From: JBBQCW01 sp038319025
GTDB taxonomy: Bacteria > Actinomycetota > Thermoleophilia > Solirubrobacterales > Solirubrobacteraceae
NCBI GenBank assembly: GCA_038319025.1
Contig: JBBQCW010000003.1
Coordinates: forward strand, 1 to 64,000
Reading direction: 5' to 3'
Length of the DNA: 64,000 nt
In this document: positions 1-8,172 of the stretch, in pieces
Numbering within the stretch: position 1 is the first letter of the stretch
Layout of the letters: every line of letters begins with the position of its first letter
Notes under the pieces: generated by a model
What the model saw: the letters and a program-made list of their open reading frames with translations, nothing else
Told to the model about the DNA's origin: nothing
The model's database searches: none
Translations under genes and position numbers: made by a program

Positions 1-543
1 GTGTACCCCCCCAATGCTTTTCCTGTTTTGCCCCACCCACCCCCCTACCCTCCCGCCCCCCCGGGGCCTAACCTGCCGCCGGTGGCCGCGGCGGCCAACG
101 ACGAGTGGGTGCAGACGTTCAAGCACCCGTTGCACGGCGACCTGACGTTCAGAGGGAGCCTGCCGGTCGTGACGCAGATGCTGGCTCACCGGATCGCGAT
201 GGACGAGCTGCTCGCCGGTGCCGTCGACCCTTCCACGTCAACGGTCATGATCGCCGCCGCGATCGCCGGTATGCACACCCTGTTCACGCTCCCCGTCGTC
301 AGCGAGGAAACGAAGCAGGGCGTCGATGGTGCCCCGGACCTGATCACCAAGGTCCGTTATGACCCGGGCCAAGAGCTCAACCTCGAATGGCTCGTGTCGG
401 TGTGGCTGGCGTTTGAGACATGGCGCAACGGGTTCGTGGAGGGGCTCGATGACCTGGGGGAATCCTCAGGGGAGACTCCTGGGCTCGGCTCCGACGCAGA
501 GTCCATCAGTCCTACGGTCTCCCCTTCAACGACCCCCGCCTAG
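1..543 (+). CDS. Tail assembly chaperone, zero-frame product
   Basis: The reading frame opens with GTG at the window edge, so the true start may lie further left. The protein has a Pro-rich head (residues 1-30) and then a compact, mostly helical region to about residue 152. After that the zero-frame tail (residues 155-180) is Ser/Thr/Gly/Pro-rich and looks non-domain-like. Position directly before a tape measure gene, together with an overlapping -1 frame, is the classic layout of the G/G-T tail chaperones that coat the tape measure during tail assembly. I infer the function from position and architecture, not from sequence recognition. Confidence 0.55.
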   Translation: MYPPNAFPVLPHPPPYPPAPPGPNLPPVAAAANDEWVQTFKHPLHGDLTFRGSLPVVTQMLAHRIAMDELLAGAVDPSTSTVMIAAAIAGMHTLFTLPVVSEETKQGVDGAPDLITKVRYDPGQELNLEWLVSVWLAFETWRNGFVEGLDDLGESSGETPGLGSDAESISPTVSPSTTPA

Positions 544-776
544 CAGCGTGGACCGACGCTGACTACCTGCGCGAGGTAGCCCTCATGCAGCTTGACGCCG
601 AGATCCCCGCCGAATGGGACGACGAAGACCCTGACAGCGTGGTCGCAGCAACCGACGAAGAGTTCGACGCTGAGATCGCGATGGCCGCGCAAGGCCGCTG
701 GGAAGAACTCGGCCTTGACCCGGCCCCCGGCACCTTCGAGCCGGTCACCGTCAGCGAGTTCCTCAACGCCGACTAG
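453..776 (+). CDS. Frameshift extension of the tail assembly chaperone (T part)
   Basis: The -1 frame relative to the first gene is open from 453 (the stop before it is TGA at 450) to 776. It encodes a protein-like stretch with sensible acidic and helical composition, including LAAWTDADYLREVALMQ before the first in-frame ATG at 585. That upstream part has no start codon of its own, which supports expression as a -1 fusion to the chaperone. If only the internal ATG were used the product would be a 63-residue acidic peptide. Its end overlaps the last bases of the reverse-strand lipoprotein gene. Confidence 0.5.
   Translation, partial: PGGILRGDSWARLRRRVHQSYGLPFNDPRLAAWTDADYLREVALMQLDAEIPAEWDDEDPDSVVAATDEEFDAEIAMAAQGRWEELGLDPAPGTFEPVTVSEFLNAD
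456..462 (+). other. Candidate -1 slippery heptamer GGGGGAA
   Basis: In zero frame this reads G GGG GAA, inside CTG GGG GAA. The P-site tRNA re-pairs perfectly after a one-base backward slip, while the A-site re-pairing (GAA to GGA) is imperfect. It is the first G-run after the -1 frame becomes open, and just after the conserved-looking part of the chaperone. A second short G-run at 469-472 is an alternative. Confidence 0.4.
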
Positions 777-1054
777 CGGGCGTCTGCCAGCCGGTAGTAG
801 AACCGGTGGTTGTTCGGGTTCGCGTCGACGGGCAGCACCGCCGTCCCGTTGAACTCCGCTCCCGTCAGGAAGCACCGGTAGCGCGTGCGGCTGTCCTTCG
901 CGCACGATGCCGTGATGTCGCTGACCCTGAACGTTTGGTTGGCGTCCCTGGCGATCTTGGATGCCATGTCCTTGGTGTCTAGGTCCCCTGCAGATCCGCA
1001 ACCCGCGAGTAGCGCGGCGAGCAGTCCTATCACCAGCACCAGTGCGCGTGACAT
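773..1054 (-). CDS. Prophage lipoprotein, DUF4333-like, possible superinfection exclusion factor
   Basis: This 93-residue protein has a hydrophobic signal segment (residues 4-18) ending in the lipobox LLAGC, so Cys19 should be lipidated and the protein anchored outside the membrane. The mature part has two further cysteines in the pattern C-x10-C, followed by a beta-like stretch, resembling small actinobacterial DUF4333 lipoproteins. It is the only reverse-strand gene in this module and is wedged between the chaperone frame and the tape measure gene. Such moron-like placement suggests expression from the lysogen. Small phage lipoproteins can block DNA entry of related phages (for example Ltp of TP-J34, which acts on the tape measure). 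That role is inferred here. Confidence 0.6.
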   Translation of the reverse strand: MSRALVLVIGLLAALLAGCGSAGDLDTKDMASKIARDANQTFRVSDITASCAKDSRTRYRCFLTGAEFNGTAVLPVDANPNNHRFYYRLADAR

Positions 1055-1084
1055 GTGCGCACCCTAGACCGAGAGGAGCACGGC

Positions 1085-3796
1085 ATGCAAGGCCCCGGCG
1101 AAACACCAGCAGTCGTGCTTGGTCTTGAGCTCAACGGCGCAAAGTTCAAGGAGGCCAACGCCTGGCTCGACAAGCACGCCCAGCAGTGGGAGAAAATCGA
1201 GCAGTCGACGATGCGTATCGGCTCACACGTCGACGGGATCGTTCGCCGCGTCGCCGGCCTCGCGGGCGTCGTCGGCATCGGCGTCATGGTCAACGACTTC
1301 CTGCGCCTCGAGGACGCTGCCGTTCGTGCATCCCTCGCCGTGAACGACATCACGGGCGGCACAGGCGGCTACCGCCCCTACCGTGACGCAGCGCGCACCG
1401 CGGCGATCGCCACGTACAGCGACAGCAAGCAGCTCGTCGAAGCAGTGAGTGGCATCCAGAGCCGCGTGGGCGGAAACTACCTGACGGATCCCGGTCGTTT
1501 TGGCGGGGTCGCCCGGACACTCGGCGCGTACGGCAACGCCTACTCGATCGACCCTCGTGCGCTGGGCTCGCAGATCGCCGGCGTCGAGCTGTTCCAGCAT
1601 CAGAACGCCGGGTCGACCGCTGGGCTTCTCTCCCAGATCTCAGGGCAGGCGCTGGGCGCCGGAATGATCGGCCAGACCGGCCAGTTCACCAGCGTCGTCT
1701 CCGGTGCCGTACAGAGCCTTGTGGGCTCGTCGCCGATGAACGCGGGCCCTGGCGTCAACCTGACCGCCGGAGCGCTGTACGGCGGCGCTGTGGCGGGCAA
1801 CAGCGTCTTCCGTGACCCTGCCCTGTTTGGACAGGGCCTCATGGGCGTCCAGGGTGCCGTTCAGGGCGCTTACGCCAACCCGCGGCTGCAGGCCGTAATG
1901 CAGATGGCCGGAATCAACTACTGGGAGCAGCGCGGCGGCTTCGCTGGACCCAACGGCAAGGCGTTGGCCGGCAAGATCCTGTCTTGGTCCCAACGCGAAT
2001 ACGGTCAGGGCACCGTCGCCCAGGACCTGTTCCTGCGCTCCAACTTCGGAGGGAACGTCGGCGCTGACTTCCTGCAGGCCCTAGCGTCCGGCCGCGAGAC
2101 CTACGATCAGCTGCTGCACCCGAGCACCGCCGCAGCGAACGCCCAGACGAAGAGGCGGCTGCAGCAGTACGGGTCTAGCCCCGCCGCCCAGGCACAGCAG
2201 AGGAAAGAGCAAGCGGGACACGCGTTGGACGGTCCGTTCGGCTCGGTCCTGGGCGGGGTCCTCGGATTGCCATGGCAGGTGCAGGCCGCCATCGGCTTCG
2301 GCGTGATCGGCGCTGGCGGCAAAGCCACCCAAATGGCGGGACGGTACGCCTTCAACAAGCTGATCGGCAGTCGATTGGGTGCCGCTGACGCTCTCGCCGG
2401 CGACTTGGCCGCAGGCGGCAGCGGTGGTGCTGCGGACGTCGCGGCGGCCGCCGAGCGTGTCGCTGCAGCCTCCGCAGCCGAAGCAGCAGGCGGCGCTGGC
2501 GGGGGAAGTTTCCTGGGCGGCCTGGCGGGCGCAGCCGGTGGAGTTGCGTTCGGAACTGCGGGCGCGTATGCGGGGATGATGCTGTTCCCCGACGAGGCCG
2601 GGATCGCAAACGAGATGCAGCACCTGAAGGGGGCGCAGGCCCGCAACGCCCAAATCGGGATTCAGCACACCCTCGCCCAGGTGAAGAACAAGTTCGGCAA
2701 GGACTGGGCGCAGAACCCAGAGGCGCTGCGGTGGGCGCGTGGACGACTCGGCCGAGACTTCAACAGTGGCCAGGGCCACTTCATGATCCAGGACCCCAAG
2801 CTGCTGACCGAAGCCCGCGGCATGTTCACCGCAACCGCCGCGGCTGGCGGGAACGTCGGTGGCCACGGCGGCAGCAGCCACGAGGTCGCGAAGTTCCGGC
2901 GGGCCGTCGACAAGTTCACCGCGGCGATCGACAAGCTCGTCCACGACGGCCCGGGCGCGCACACCGCGTCGTACATGGGCGGCGGTGTTGGTGGGATAGC
3001 TGGCTCCAACCAGCAGGGCGCGTCGATGATCCTCGCCCGCATGATCAGCGGCGGCGGCTCCGGCGGCGGATCCGGTGGCGGTGGCGGCGGCGGCGGCACC
3101 CAGAACGTGGACTTCGTCCCAGGCGGCGGTGGCGGCTCCGGTGGCGGCGGAGGCTCCGGTGGAAGTGGCGGCTCGAGCGGCGGGTCGGCATCTCCGGCGT
3201 CGGGCGGCGGCGGAAGCATGGGCCGCGGCAAAGGCCATCTTCTCGGCACGTTCGGGTCGACCGCGTACGGGCCGCCATGGGTGTTCTCCAACGGGGACCC
3301 CGGCACCGGCGTGACGTCTGACGGCACCGATCTGAGGAGGAACCCGCACATTTACGGTGTGGCGTGCCTGCCGGGCGACTCCAGGATCAAGCTCGGCGAC
3401 AGCATTTACGTGTGGCCGAACCCGTTCGGTTGGCGTGGCCTGTTCAAGGTGTTCGATCACATCGGACACGGGTCTGAGCTTGACTTTTACGACTGGCGCG
3501 GCTCTGCGTCTCAGAACCGGTGGGGACGCCACCAGGTGAAGGTGTACGCCGAAGCAACATCGTCGACCCGCAAGGGCGGGAAAGGCAGCGGCGGCGGTTC
3601 AGGGAACCCACACGCGACGCTGTCCAGCCTGAAGAAGGGCGGCCCGTCATCCGGGGACCTTGCGTGGCTGTCCGGTGGCGGCGCCGGCGGCGGCGGAGGT
3701 GGCGGCGCGGATGGTGGCGGGGACACGCACGTCACGGTGAACGTCGATGGCCGCCACGTAGATGCCGCACGCCAACTCACACGGGGGAGGGTCTGA
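1085..3796 (+). CDS. Tail tape measure protein with a C-terminal 3D-type barrel domain
   Basis: The ATG at 1085 has GAGAGGAG six bases upstream and is preferred to the GTG at 1055. The protein is 903 residues, which sets tail length in this family. It has an N-terminal Ala/Gly-rich helical part, hydrophobic Ala/Gly segments near residues 400-500 that could cross membranes during DNA ejection, and poly-Gly/Ser linkers near residues 655-705 and 830-880. Between the linkers, at about residues 712-825, lies a segment beginning TAYGPPW and ending SELDFYDWRG that matches the pattern of 3D (Asp-Asp-Asp) double-psi barrels of murein-acting proteins. Its stop overlaps the next start as TGATG. Confidence 0.85.
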   Translation: MQGPGETPAVVLGLELNGAKFKEANAWLDKHAQQWEKIEQSTMRIGSHVDGIVRRVAGLAGVVGIGVMVNDFLRLEDAAVRASLAVNDITGGTGGYRPYRDAARTAAIATYSDSKQLVEAVSGIQSRVGGNYLTDPGRFGGVARTLGAYGNAYSIDPRALGSQIAGVELFQHQNAGSTAGLLSQISGQALGAGMIGQTGQFTSVVSGAVQSLVGSSPMNAGPGVNLTAGALYGGAVAGNSVFRDPALFGQGLMGVQGAVQGAYANPRLQAVMQMAGINYWEQRGGFAGPNGKALAGKILSWSQREYGQGTVAQDLFLRSNFGGNVGADFLQALASGRETYDQLLHPSTAAANAQTKRRLQQYGSSPAAQAQQRKEQAGHALDGPFGSVLGGVLGLPWQVQAAIGFGVIGAGGKATQMAGRYAFNKLIGSRLGAADALAGDLAAGGSGGAADVAAAAERVAAASAAEAAGGAGGGSFLGGLAGAAGGVAFGTAGAYAGMMLFPDEAGIANEMQHLKGAQARNAQIGIQHTLAQVKNKFGKDWAQNPEALRWARGRLGRDFNSGQGHFMIQDPKLLTEARGMFTATAAAGGNVGGHGGSSHEVAKFRRAVDKFTAAIDKLVHDGPGAHTASYMGGGVGGIAGSNQQGASMILARMISGGGSGGGSGGGGGGGGTQNVDFVPGGGGGSGGGGGSGGSGGSSGGSASPASGGGGSMGRGKGHLLGTFGSTAYGPPWVFSNGDPGTGVTSDGTDLRRNPHIYGVACLPGDSRIKLGDSIYVWPNPFGWRGLFKVFDHIGHGSELDFYDWRGSASQNRWGRHQVKVYAEATSSTRKGGKGSGGGSGNPHATLSSLKKGGPSSGDLAWLSGGGAGGGGGGGADGGGDTHVTVNVDGRHVDAARQLTRGRV

Positions 3797-4605
3797 TGAC
3801 GCACGTCGCGCAGCTACAAACTGATGATCGCGCCCCGGTGACGCTCGCGCCGATGGTGTTCAGCGAGGAGAACGGCACCGTTGGTGCTGGGTCCACAAAG
3901 ATCGGGTGGACCCGCCGCAATCGGAACAACGACATTCTCGCTGGGTTCGCGTATCGCATCAACCCGCAGGGCATCACCCGCGGCTTTGTCGCCCGCAACC
4001 AGGTGTTCGCCACGCAGGGCGGCTTCTACGTCGACCAGTTCGGGCCCGGTCCGGCAGACATCAGCGTCCGGCAGCTCGTGGCGTCCGGCAAGGACGACGG
4101 CGGCGGCTACTTCTACACCGCCCGCGAAGACATTCAGCGGTTCCTGAAGGACATCTGGGAGCCCGCGACCGCGGTCGGGTCAACGGACCGCGTGTACTTC
4201 CACGACAACCACTTCGAGCGTGGCCACGACGAGCGCGTGTTCTTCCCGCAGTCCGCCCTCACCCTCCTACGGTCGGTTGACCAGCACGGCGTGTGGCTCG
4301 TGGAGATCCGCATGACGGGCCTGGAGCGCTACCCGCTGTCAGACGTGTCCGCGTCGCCCGCCCAAGCCCCGGTCACGAAGATCATCAAGCATCGCGTCAC
4401 GCACGGTGAAACGCTCGACAAGATCGTTGCGAAGGTCGCCGGCAGGTACGCGACGGCGGCGCAGCGCAAAGCGATGCTCGCCCGGATCCTCACGCTCAAC
4501 CCGGAGCTCAGGCACACCCGGCAGATGAAGATCGACGGGCACACCCGCACGTTGAAACCTCACCGCGTGTACACCGGTGAGGTCATCCGGATCCCGGCAC
4601 GATGA
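3796..4605 (+). CDS. Baseplate/tail protein with C-terminal LysM domain
   Basis: This 269-residue protein starts at the ATG overlapping the tape measure stop. Residues 1-185 form a beta-rich tail domain without a motif I recognise. Residues about 198-268 form a LysM-like module, HRVTHGETLDKIV through to VYTGEVIRIPAR, with the usual start and end signature. In contractile-tailed phages a LysM protein (gp53 or Mu X type) sits between the tape measure and hub genes and helps hold the baseplate, which fits the position here. The end overlaps the hub start by four bases. Confidence 0.7.
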   Translation: MTHVAQLQTDDRAPVTLAPMVFSEENGTVGAGSTKIGWTRRNRNNDILAGFAYRINPQGITRGFVARNQVFATQGGFYVDQFGPGPADISVRQLVASGKDDGGGYFYTAREDIQRFLKDIWEPATAVGSTDRVYFHDNHFERGHDERVFFPQSALTLLRSVDQHGVWLVEIRMTGLERYPLSDVSASPAQAPVTKIIKHRVTHGETLDKIVAKVAGRYATAAQRKAMLARILTLNPELRHTRQMKIDGHTRTLKPHRVYTGEVIRIPAR

Positions 4606-7037
4606 GCCAGGAGCGCATCGGCCCGTTCACCGGTGTTTACAACCCCGGCTACGAGCTGGCGTTCTGGAAGGACGGACGACCGGACCGGCCCGTCAAAGGC
4701 GTGGACTTGCGGTCGGTGACGTCGTGGCAGACGTCGAAGTCGATCACCGATCTGTCTGGCACGTTCTCGATCAGCTTGAAGGACGCGGCGGCCCGCGACC
4801 TGATCGGCCCGATGGATGTTGGCCGGATCAGCATGGCCGGCCACGGCACCCCTATGAGCACCGTTCTGCGGACCGTCGTTGACGAAGCGCGATCGTCGAC
4901 GTCCGCTGACGTTTACTCCGGGTCGCAGGACACAATGATCACCGGCCGATGCTTGGGCAAGTACCTGCAGGTCAGCAGCTTGTTCCTGCCGGTGTGGGAC
5001 GCGACGGGCCTGCTGCCGACCGCCCTGATTTTCGGGATGGGCGACGTGTCCGACAAGGTCGACGGGAACCTCATTCAGCGGTCGACGCCCCGGTCGATCA
5101 TGAGCTACATCGTCGATCGGTTCGTGTACGGGCGGCGCGGCATGGCCGGGTTCCCCGGGATCCCGAACAGCCGCTACTGGCTCAAGCCGCTGCCGAGGTT
5201 TGAGGACATCGGCTTTCACGTCCCTTACATCCAGTTCAACGAGGACAGCGTCGCCGACGCGCTCAAGCAGCTCGAGGTCCTTGGGTTCACCGAAACGTGG
5301 ATGGACGAGACCGGCCACCTCGTGTACCGCCAGCCGCAGTGGGATCAGCCCGCCGAGTACGTGCTGCACACCGACGACCTGACCAACGAGAACCTGGGGG
5401 AGTCTGACGTCGGGTGCGCTACCTACGTTGAGGTGATCCCGGCCGGTGACCCTGGTGTTGATTCCGCGACTGCGCAGGCGTTGCGGGCCGGTCGCGCTCC
5501 CGTGCCGTCGTCCTACCTGGGCTCCGGCGGCACCGGCGGGACCGGTGGTGGTGGCGGCGGTGGGCACGGCGTGACGATGTTCGGCGACAGCATCACCGAC
5601 ATGTCGCGCAGCGAGATCAAGAAGGCGATCCCCGGGATCTCCATCTACGCGCAGACCAGCAAGCACCTGTCGTTGAACGGCGGCTCGTCCACCGGTGGCG
5701 ATAGCGGCCTCACCCTCCTGCAGGCCCACAAGAAAACGCTGGCGGGCACCGTCATCGTCGCCCTGGGCTCCAACGACGAAGGCACACCCGTCACCCAGTT
5801 CTCGTCGTGGATCTCGTCGGCGATGCACATCATCGGCCGCGATCGCAACGTCGTGTGGGTCACGACGACGAACAACCCGAACGCGAACACCGCGATCCGC
5901 GCGGCCGCGCGCCGCTACAACAACGTCCGCGTCGCCGACTGGAAAAGCGTCGCGCAGCTTGGCCCCGACCACCTACACCCGACCGTCGCCGGGACGAAGG
6001 TGTTCGCGCGCACCATTGCCGCCCTGGTCTCGACCTCGCACGCATCAACGGCAGGCGCCTCGCCGGCCGGGTCGTCGGGGCTGACCGTCGACTCGGGCTA
6101 CATCATCGACACCGACTCCAACGGCCGCGTGACCGCGAAGGGCGAACGGAACTACTGGCGTCAGAAGCAGCGCCATCTCGGCGTGCGGCCCCAGCAGATC
6201 GTCTCCCCGCTGATCTTCGACCAGGCCCAAGCTCAAGCCCAGGCCGAGGGCCTGCTGCGGTTCTTCTCCCGCACCCAGAAAGCGGGAACGGTCACGATCC
6301 CCGGCTACCCCGTGAAGCTTGGCAAGAACCTGCGGCTCGTTGGCCAGATCCGCGGCCGCAGCATCGACCGGACCTACTACATCGAGGGTGTCTCACACGA
6401 GTACGTCGAGGGCGACCACCTCTCCACGACGCTAACGCTCACCCACGGCCGTGACAAAGGTGACCCTGCGTGGGGGCGGATCGCGCTACCGAAGTTCGAT
6501 CCGTCAACGCTCGCCAACGACCCGTCCGGCGGAGTCCTTGACCCGACCGCCAGCAGCGGCGGAGGCGGTGGGACGACGCAAACCGGTGACGTGAAACCCG
6601 ACCCGGGCAACGGGACGTTCGTCGAGCAGACGACACGGCCGGACGGCCGCCGGGTGCTACCGAACGCCGGGCTCGTCGAGTACTTGAAGCGCATCGCCGG
6701 CGGCCTGGGCCACACCCTGTACACCAACACGTACAGTCACCACCCCCAGCTCGTCGCTGGAACCACCACCCAGTCCGATCACTGGGACGGCAACGCGTGC
6801 GACCTGCAGACGGGGCACAGCGCGCTTGACACGCCTCTAGGCGACGCGATCTGCGACGCGGCGCTCCGGGTCTGCGGGGTGCCCGCCGCCACCGCACGGC
6901 GTCTCTCCAAGACCGCCTGCAACTTCGAGTTCCCCGGCAACACCTGGCACTACAACGGGCGCAGCTACCACGTCCAGGTCGGCTGGCGCGTCAGTGGCCA
7001 CCACAACCACGTCCACGTCGGCGTGAGGCCACTGTGA
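4602..7037 (+). CDS. Baseplate hub with inserted SGNH hydrolase and C-terminal M15-like peptidase
   Basis: At 811 residues this is far larger than a simple gpD/gp27-type hub. Residues 1-305 form the first hub part. A poly-Gly linker leads to an SGNH/GDSL hydrolase (about 323-480) with FGDSI (Ser330), GSND (Asn391) and DHLH (Asp456, His459) as nucleophile, oxyanion and catalytic Asp/His blocks. Hub-like sequence then resumes (about 495-650). After a second Gly-rich linker, residues 679-811 carry SDHWDGNACDL (His727, Asp734) and a terminal HHNHVHV (His803/His805). This is the zinc-ligand pattern of D-Ala-D-Ala carboxypeptidase-like M15 domains. The protein probably sits at the tail tip and opens the cell envelope on infection. 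Confidence 0.75.
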   Translation: MSQERIGPFTGVYNPGYELAFWKDGRPDRPVKGVDLRSVTSWQTSKSITDLSGTFSISLKDAAARDLIGPMDVGRISMAGHGTPMSTVLRTVVDEARSSTSADVYSGSQDTMITGRCLGKYLQVSSLFLPVWDATGLLPTALIFGMGDVSDKVDGNLIQRSTPRSIMSYIVDRFVYGRRGMAGFPGIPNSRYWLKPLPRFEDIGFHVPYIQFNEDSVADALKQLEVLGFTETWMDETGHLVYRQPQWDQPAEYVLHTDDLTNENLGESDVGCATYVEVIPAGDPGVDSATAQALRAGRAPVPSSYLGSGGTGGTGGGGGGGHGVTMFGDSITDMSRSEIKKAIPGISIYAQTSKHLSLNGGSSTGGDSGLTLLQAHKKTLAGTVIVALGSNDEGTPVTQFSSWISSAMHIIGRDRNVVWVTTTNNPNANTAIRAAARRYNNVRVADWKSVAQLGPDHLHPTVAGTKVFARTIAALVSTSHASTAGASPAGSSGLTVDSGYIIDTDSNGRVTAKGERNYWRQKQRHLGVRPQQIVSPLIFDQAQAQAQAEGLLRFFSRTQKAGTVTIPGYPVKLGKNLRLVGQIRGRSIDRTYYIEGVSHEYVEGDHLSTTLTLTHGRDKGDPAWGRIALPKFDPSTLANDPSGGVLDPTASSGGGGGTTQTGDVKPDPGNGTFVEQTTRPDGRRVLPNAGLVEYLKRIAGGLGHTLYTNTYSHHPQLVAGTTTQSDHWDGNACDLQTGHSALDTPLGDAICDAALRVCGVPAATARRLSKTACNFEFPGNTWHYNGRSYHVQVGWRVSGHHNHVHVGVRPL

Positions 7038-7591
7038 CCCTCCTCGAGCCGACGGTAGGCATGCCGCAGAACGCGCGGGGCGCAGCCGCCCCAGTGACGC
7101 GTGCGCAGGTAACGGTGGTGAACGCCGACGGCACCGTCGACGTCAGCCTCGCTAACAGCCGCGCCGGCCGCGTCGCGGTCCCCGCACCGACATGGTGGAT
7201 CCCCGCTGTCGGCGACCAGGTGCTCCTCACCAACATCGACGGCGATCAGCAACGCCCCGTCATCGTCGCACCGATCTCAACGGCCGCTGGCGGCATCCCC
7301 GGTCTCGCAGCCGCCCCGACCGGGGTGACCGCGCCGCGAGGCACCGTGTTCGAGGCCGACGCCGACGGAGCACCCACCGGGCTCACCGGGACGATGGGCC
7401 TGAGGATCTTGCAGGGCACCAGCACCATCGTCGCCCGAACCACAGCCGGGATCACCGAATACCCGGCCGGGTCAGGTCGCTACGTCAAAAACCCGGTCGC
7501 TCCCGCTGCCGCCGGCCGCTACCAGCTGATGTGGGACACCGGGACCGTTTCACCTGCCACCACGAGCTACGAGGACCTGATCGTCACATGA
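7034..7591 (+). CDS. Baseplate spike / puncturing protein (gpV or gp45-like)
   Basis: A GTG start overlaps the hub stop. The 185-residue product begins with an OB-fold-like stretch (residues 20-85) with the pattern of a beta strand, Asp-Gly turn, and VPAPTWWIPAVGDQVLLT, typical of spike N-terminal barrels. A Gly/Ala/Thr-rich beta tail follows. Placement between hub and the gp25/W gene matches the standard baseplate gene order, where the spike caps the hub. Confidence 0.6.
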   Translation: MTLLEPTVGMPQNARGAAAPVTRAQVTVVNADGTVDVSLANSRAGRVAVPAPTWWIPAVGDQVLLTNIDGDQQRPVIVAPISTAAGGIPGLAAAPTGVTAPRGTVFEADADGAPTGLTGTMGLRILQGTSTIVARTTAGITEYPAGSGRYVKNPVAPAAAGRYQLMWDTGTVSPATTSYEDLIVT

Positions 7592-8172
7592 GCGACACCC
7601 CAGATCCGTACGGCAGCGACATCGCGTTCACCGCGGACGGCAACCTCGTCGTCCAAGCGAACGGGGCTCTCGGCATGGTCGACGGGCCCGACACGTGCGT
7701 CCAGGCCGTTCGCATGCGCTTCCAGACGTCCCGCGGCGAACTGGACCTGCACCCCGACTACGGCAGCGACCTGCAGGGCCACATCGGCGACAAGCTAGAT
7801 CGTGACCAGCTGCGCTCGCAGGCCACGATCGAACTGCGTCGTCTCGTCGACGGTGATCGCAGGTTCCTTGGCGCGACCGACATCAACGCCTCGCCGGCCG
7901 GTGACCCGGGCACCAGGGGCGGTGACACCGGCACGATCATCAGCTGCAAGATGCAGCTCGCCGCCGGCGACGTCCTGAACGTCACCGACCTCACCACACC
8001 GGACCTGTCGGTGAGCGTCAGCCCGTCCGACACGCCGATCGACGACGCCGACGTTCTCCCCGACCTGCAGGAAGCCGAGTTCGTCGGCAACGACCCGGGC
8101 GAGCTCGTTGAGCTTGCCGACGCCGCCGCGTTCGCCGACACCATCCAACCCGCTATCGGGAGCGACACATGA
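7588..8172 (+). CDS. Baseplate wedge protein, gp25/W family
   Basis: The 194-residue protein starts at the ATG overlapping the spike stop. Residues 20-70 carry a GPW/gp25 signature: a predicted strand, then C-x2-Q-A-V-R-M-R-F-x-T-S-x-GE-L-x-L-P-x-YGS-D. That segment is the sheath-like part of the wedge that initiates sheath assembly. The C-terminal acidic tail (about 130-194) is longer than in the minimal family. The presence of this gene is one of the main reasons to call the tail contractile. Confidence 0.75.
   Translation: MSDTPDPYGSDIAFTADGNLVVQANGALGMVDGPDTCVQAVRMRFQTSRGELDLHPDYGSDLQGHIGDKLDRDQLRSQATIELRRLVDGDRRFLGATDINASPAGDPGTRGGDTGTIISCKMQLAAGDVLNVTDLTTPDLSVSVSPSDTPIDDADVLPDLQEAEFVGNDPGELVELADAAAFADTIQPAIGSDT

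Noticed and set aside
3048..3230. GGC-rich tandem repeat in the tape measure as a separate repeat element
   Set aside because: In-frame Gly/Ser linker of the protein; codons vary and stay in frame.
2081..3532. Long reverse-strand open frame across the tape measure gene
   Set aside because: Arises from GC-rich third-position bias opposite a strong forward gene; composition is Ala/Arg/Pro-rich with no domain.
4560..5972. Reverse-strand frame of about 470 codons opposite the hub
   Set aside because: Shadow of the hub gene; no start signal, no recognisable domain, Arg/Val/Asp-biased composition.
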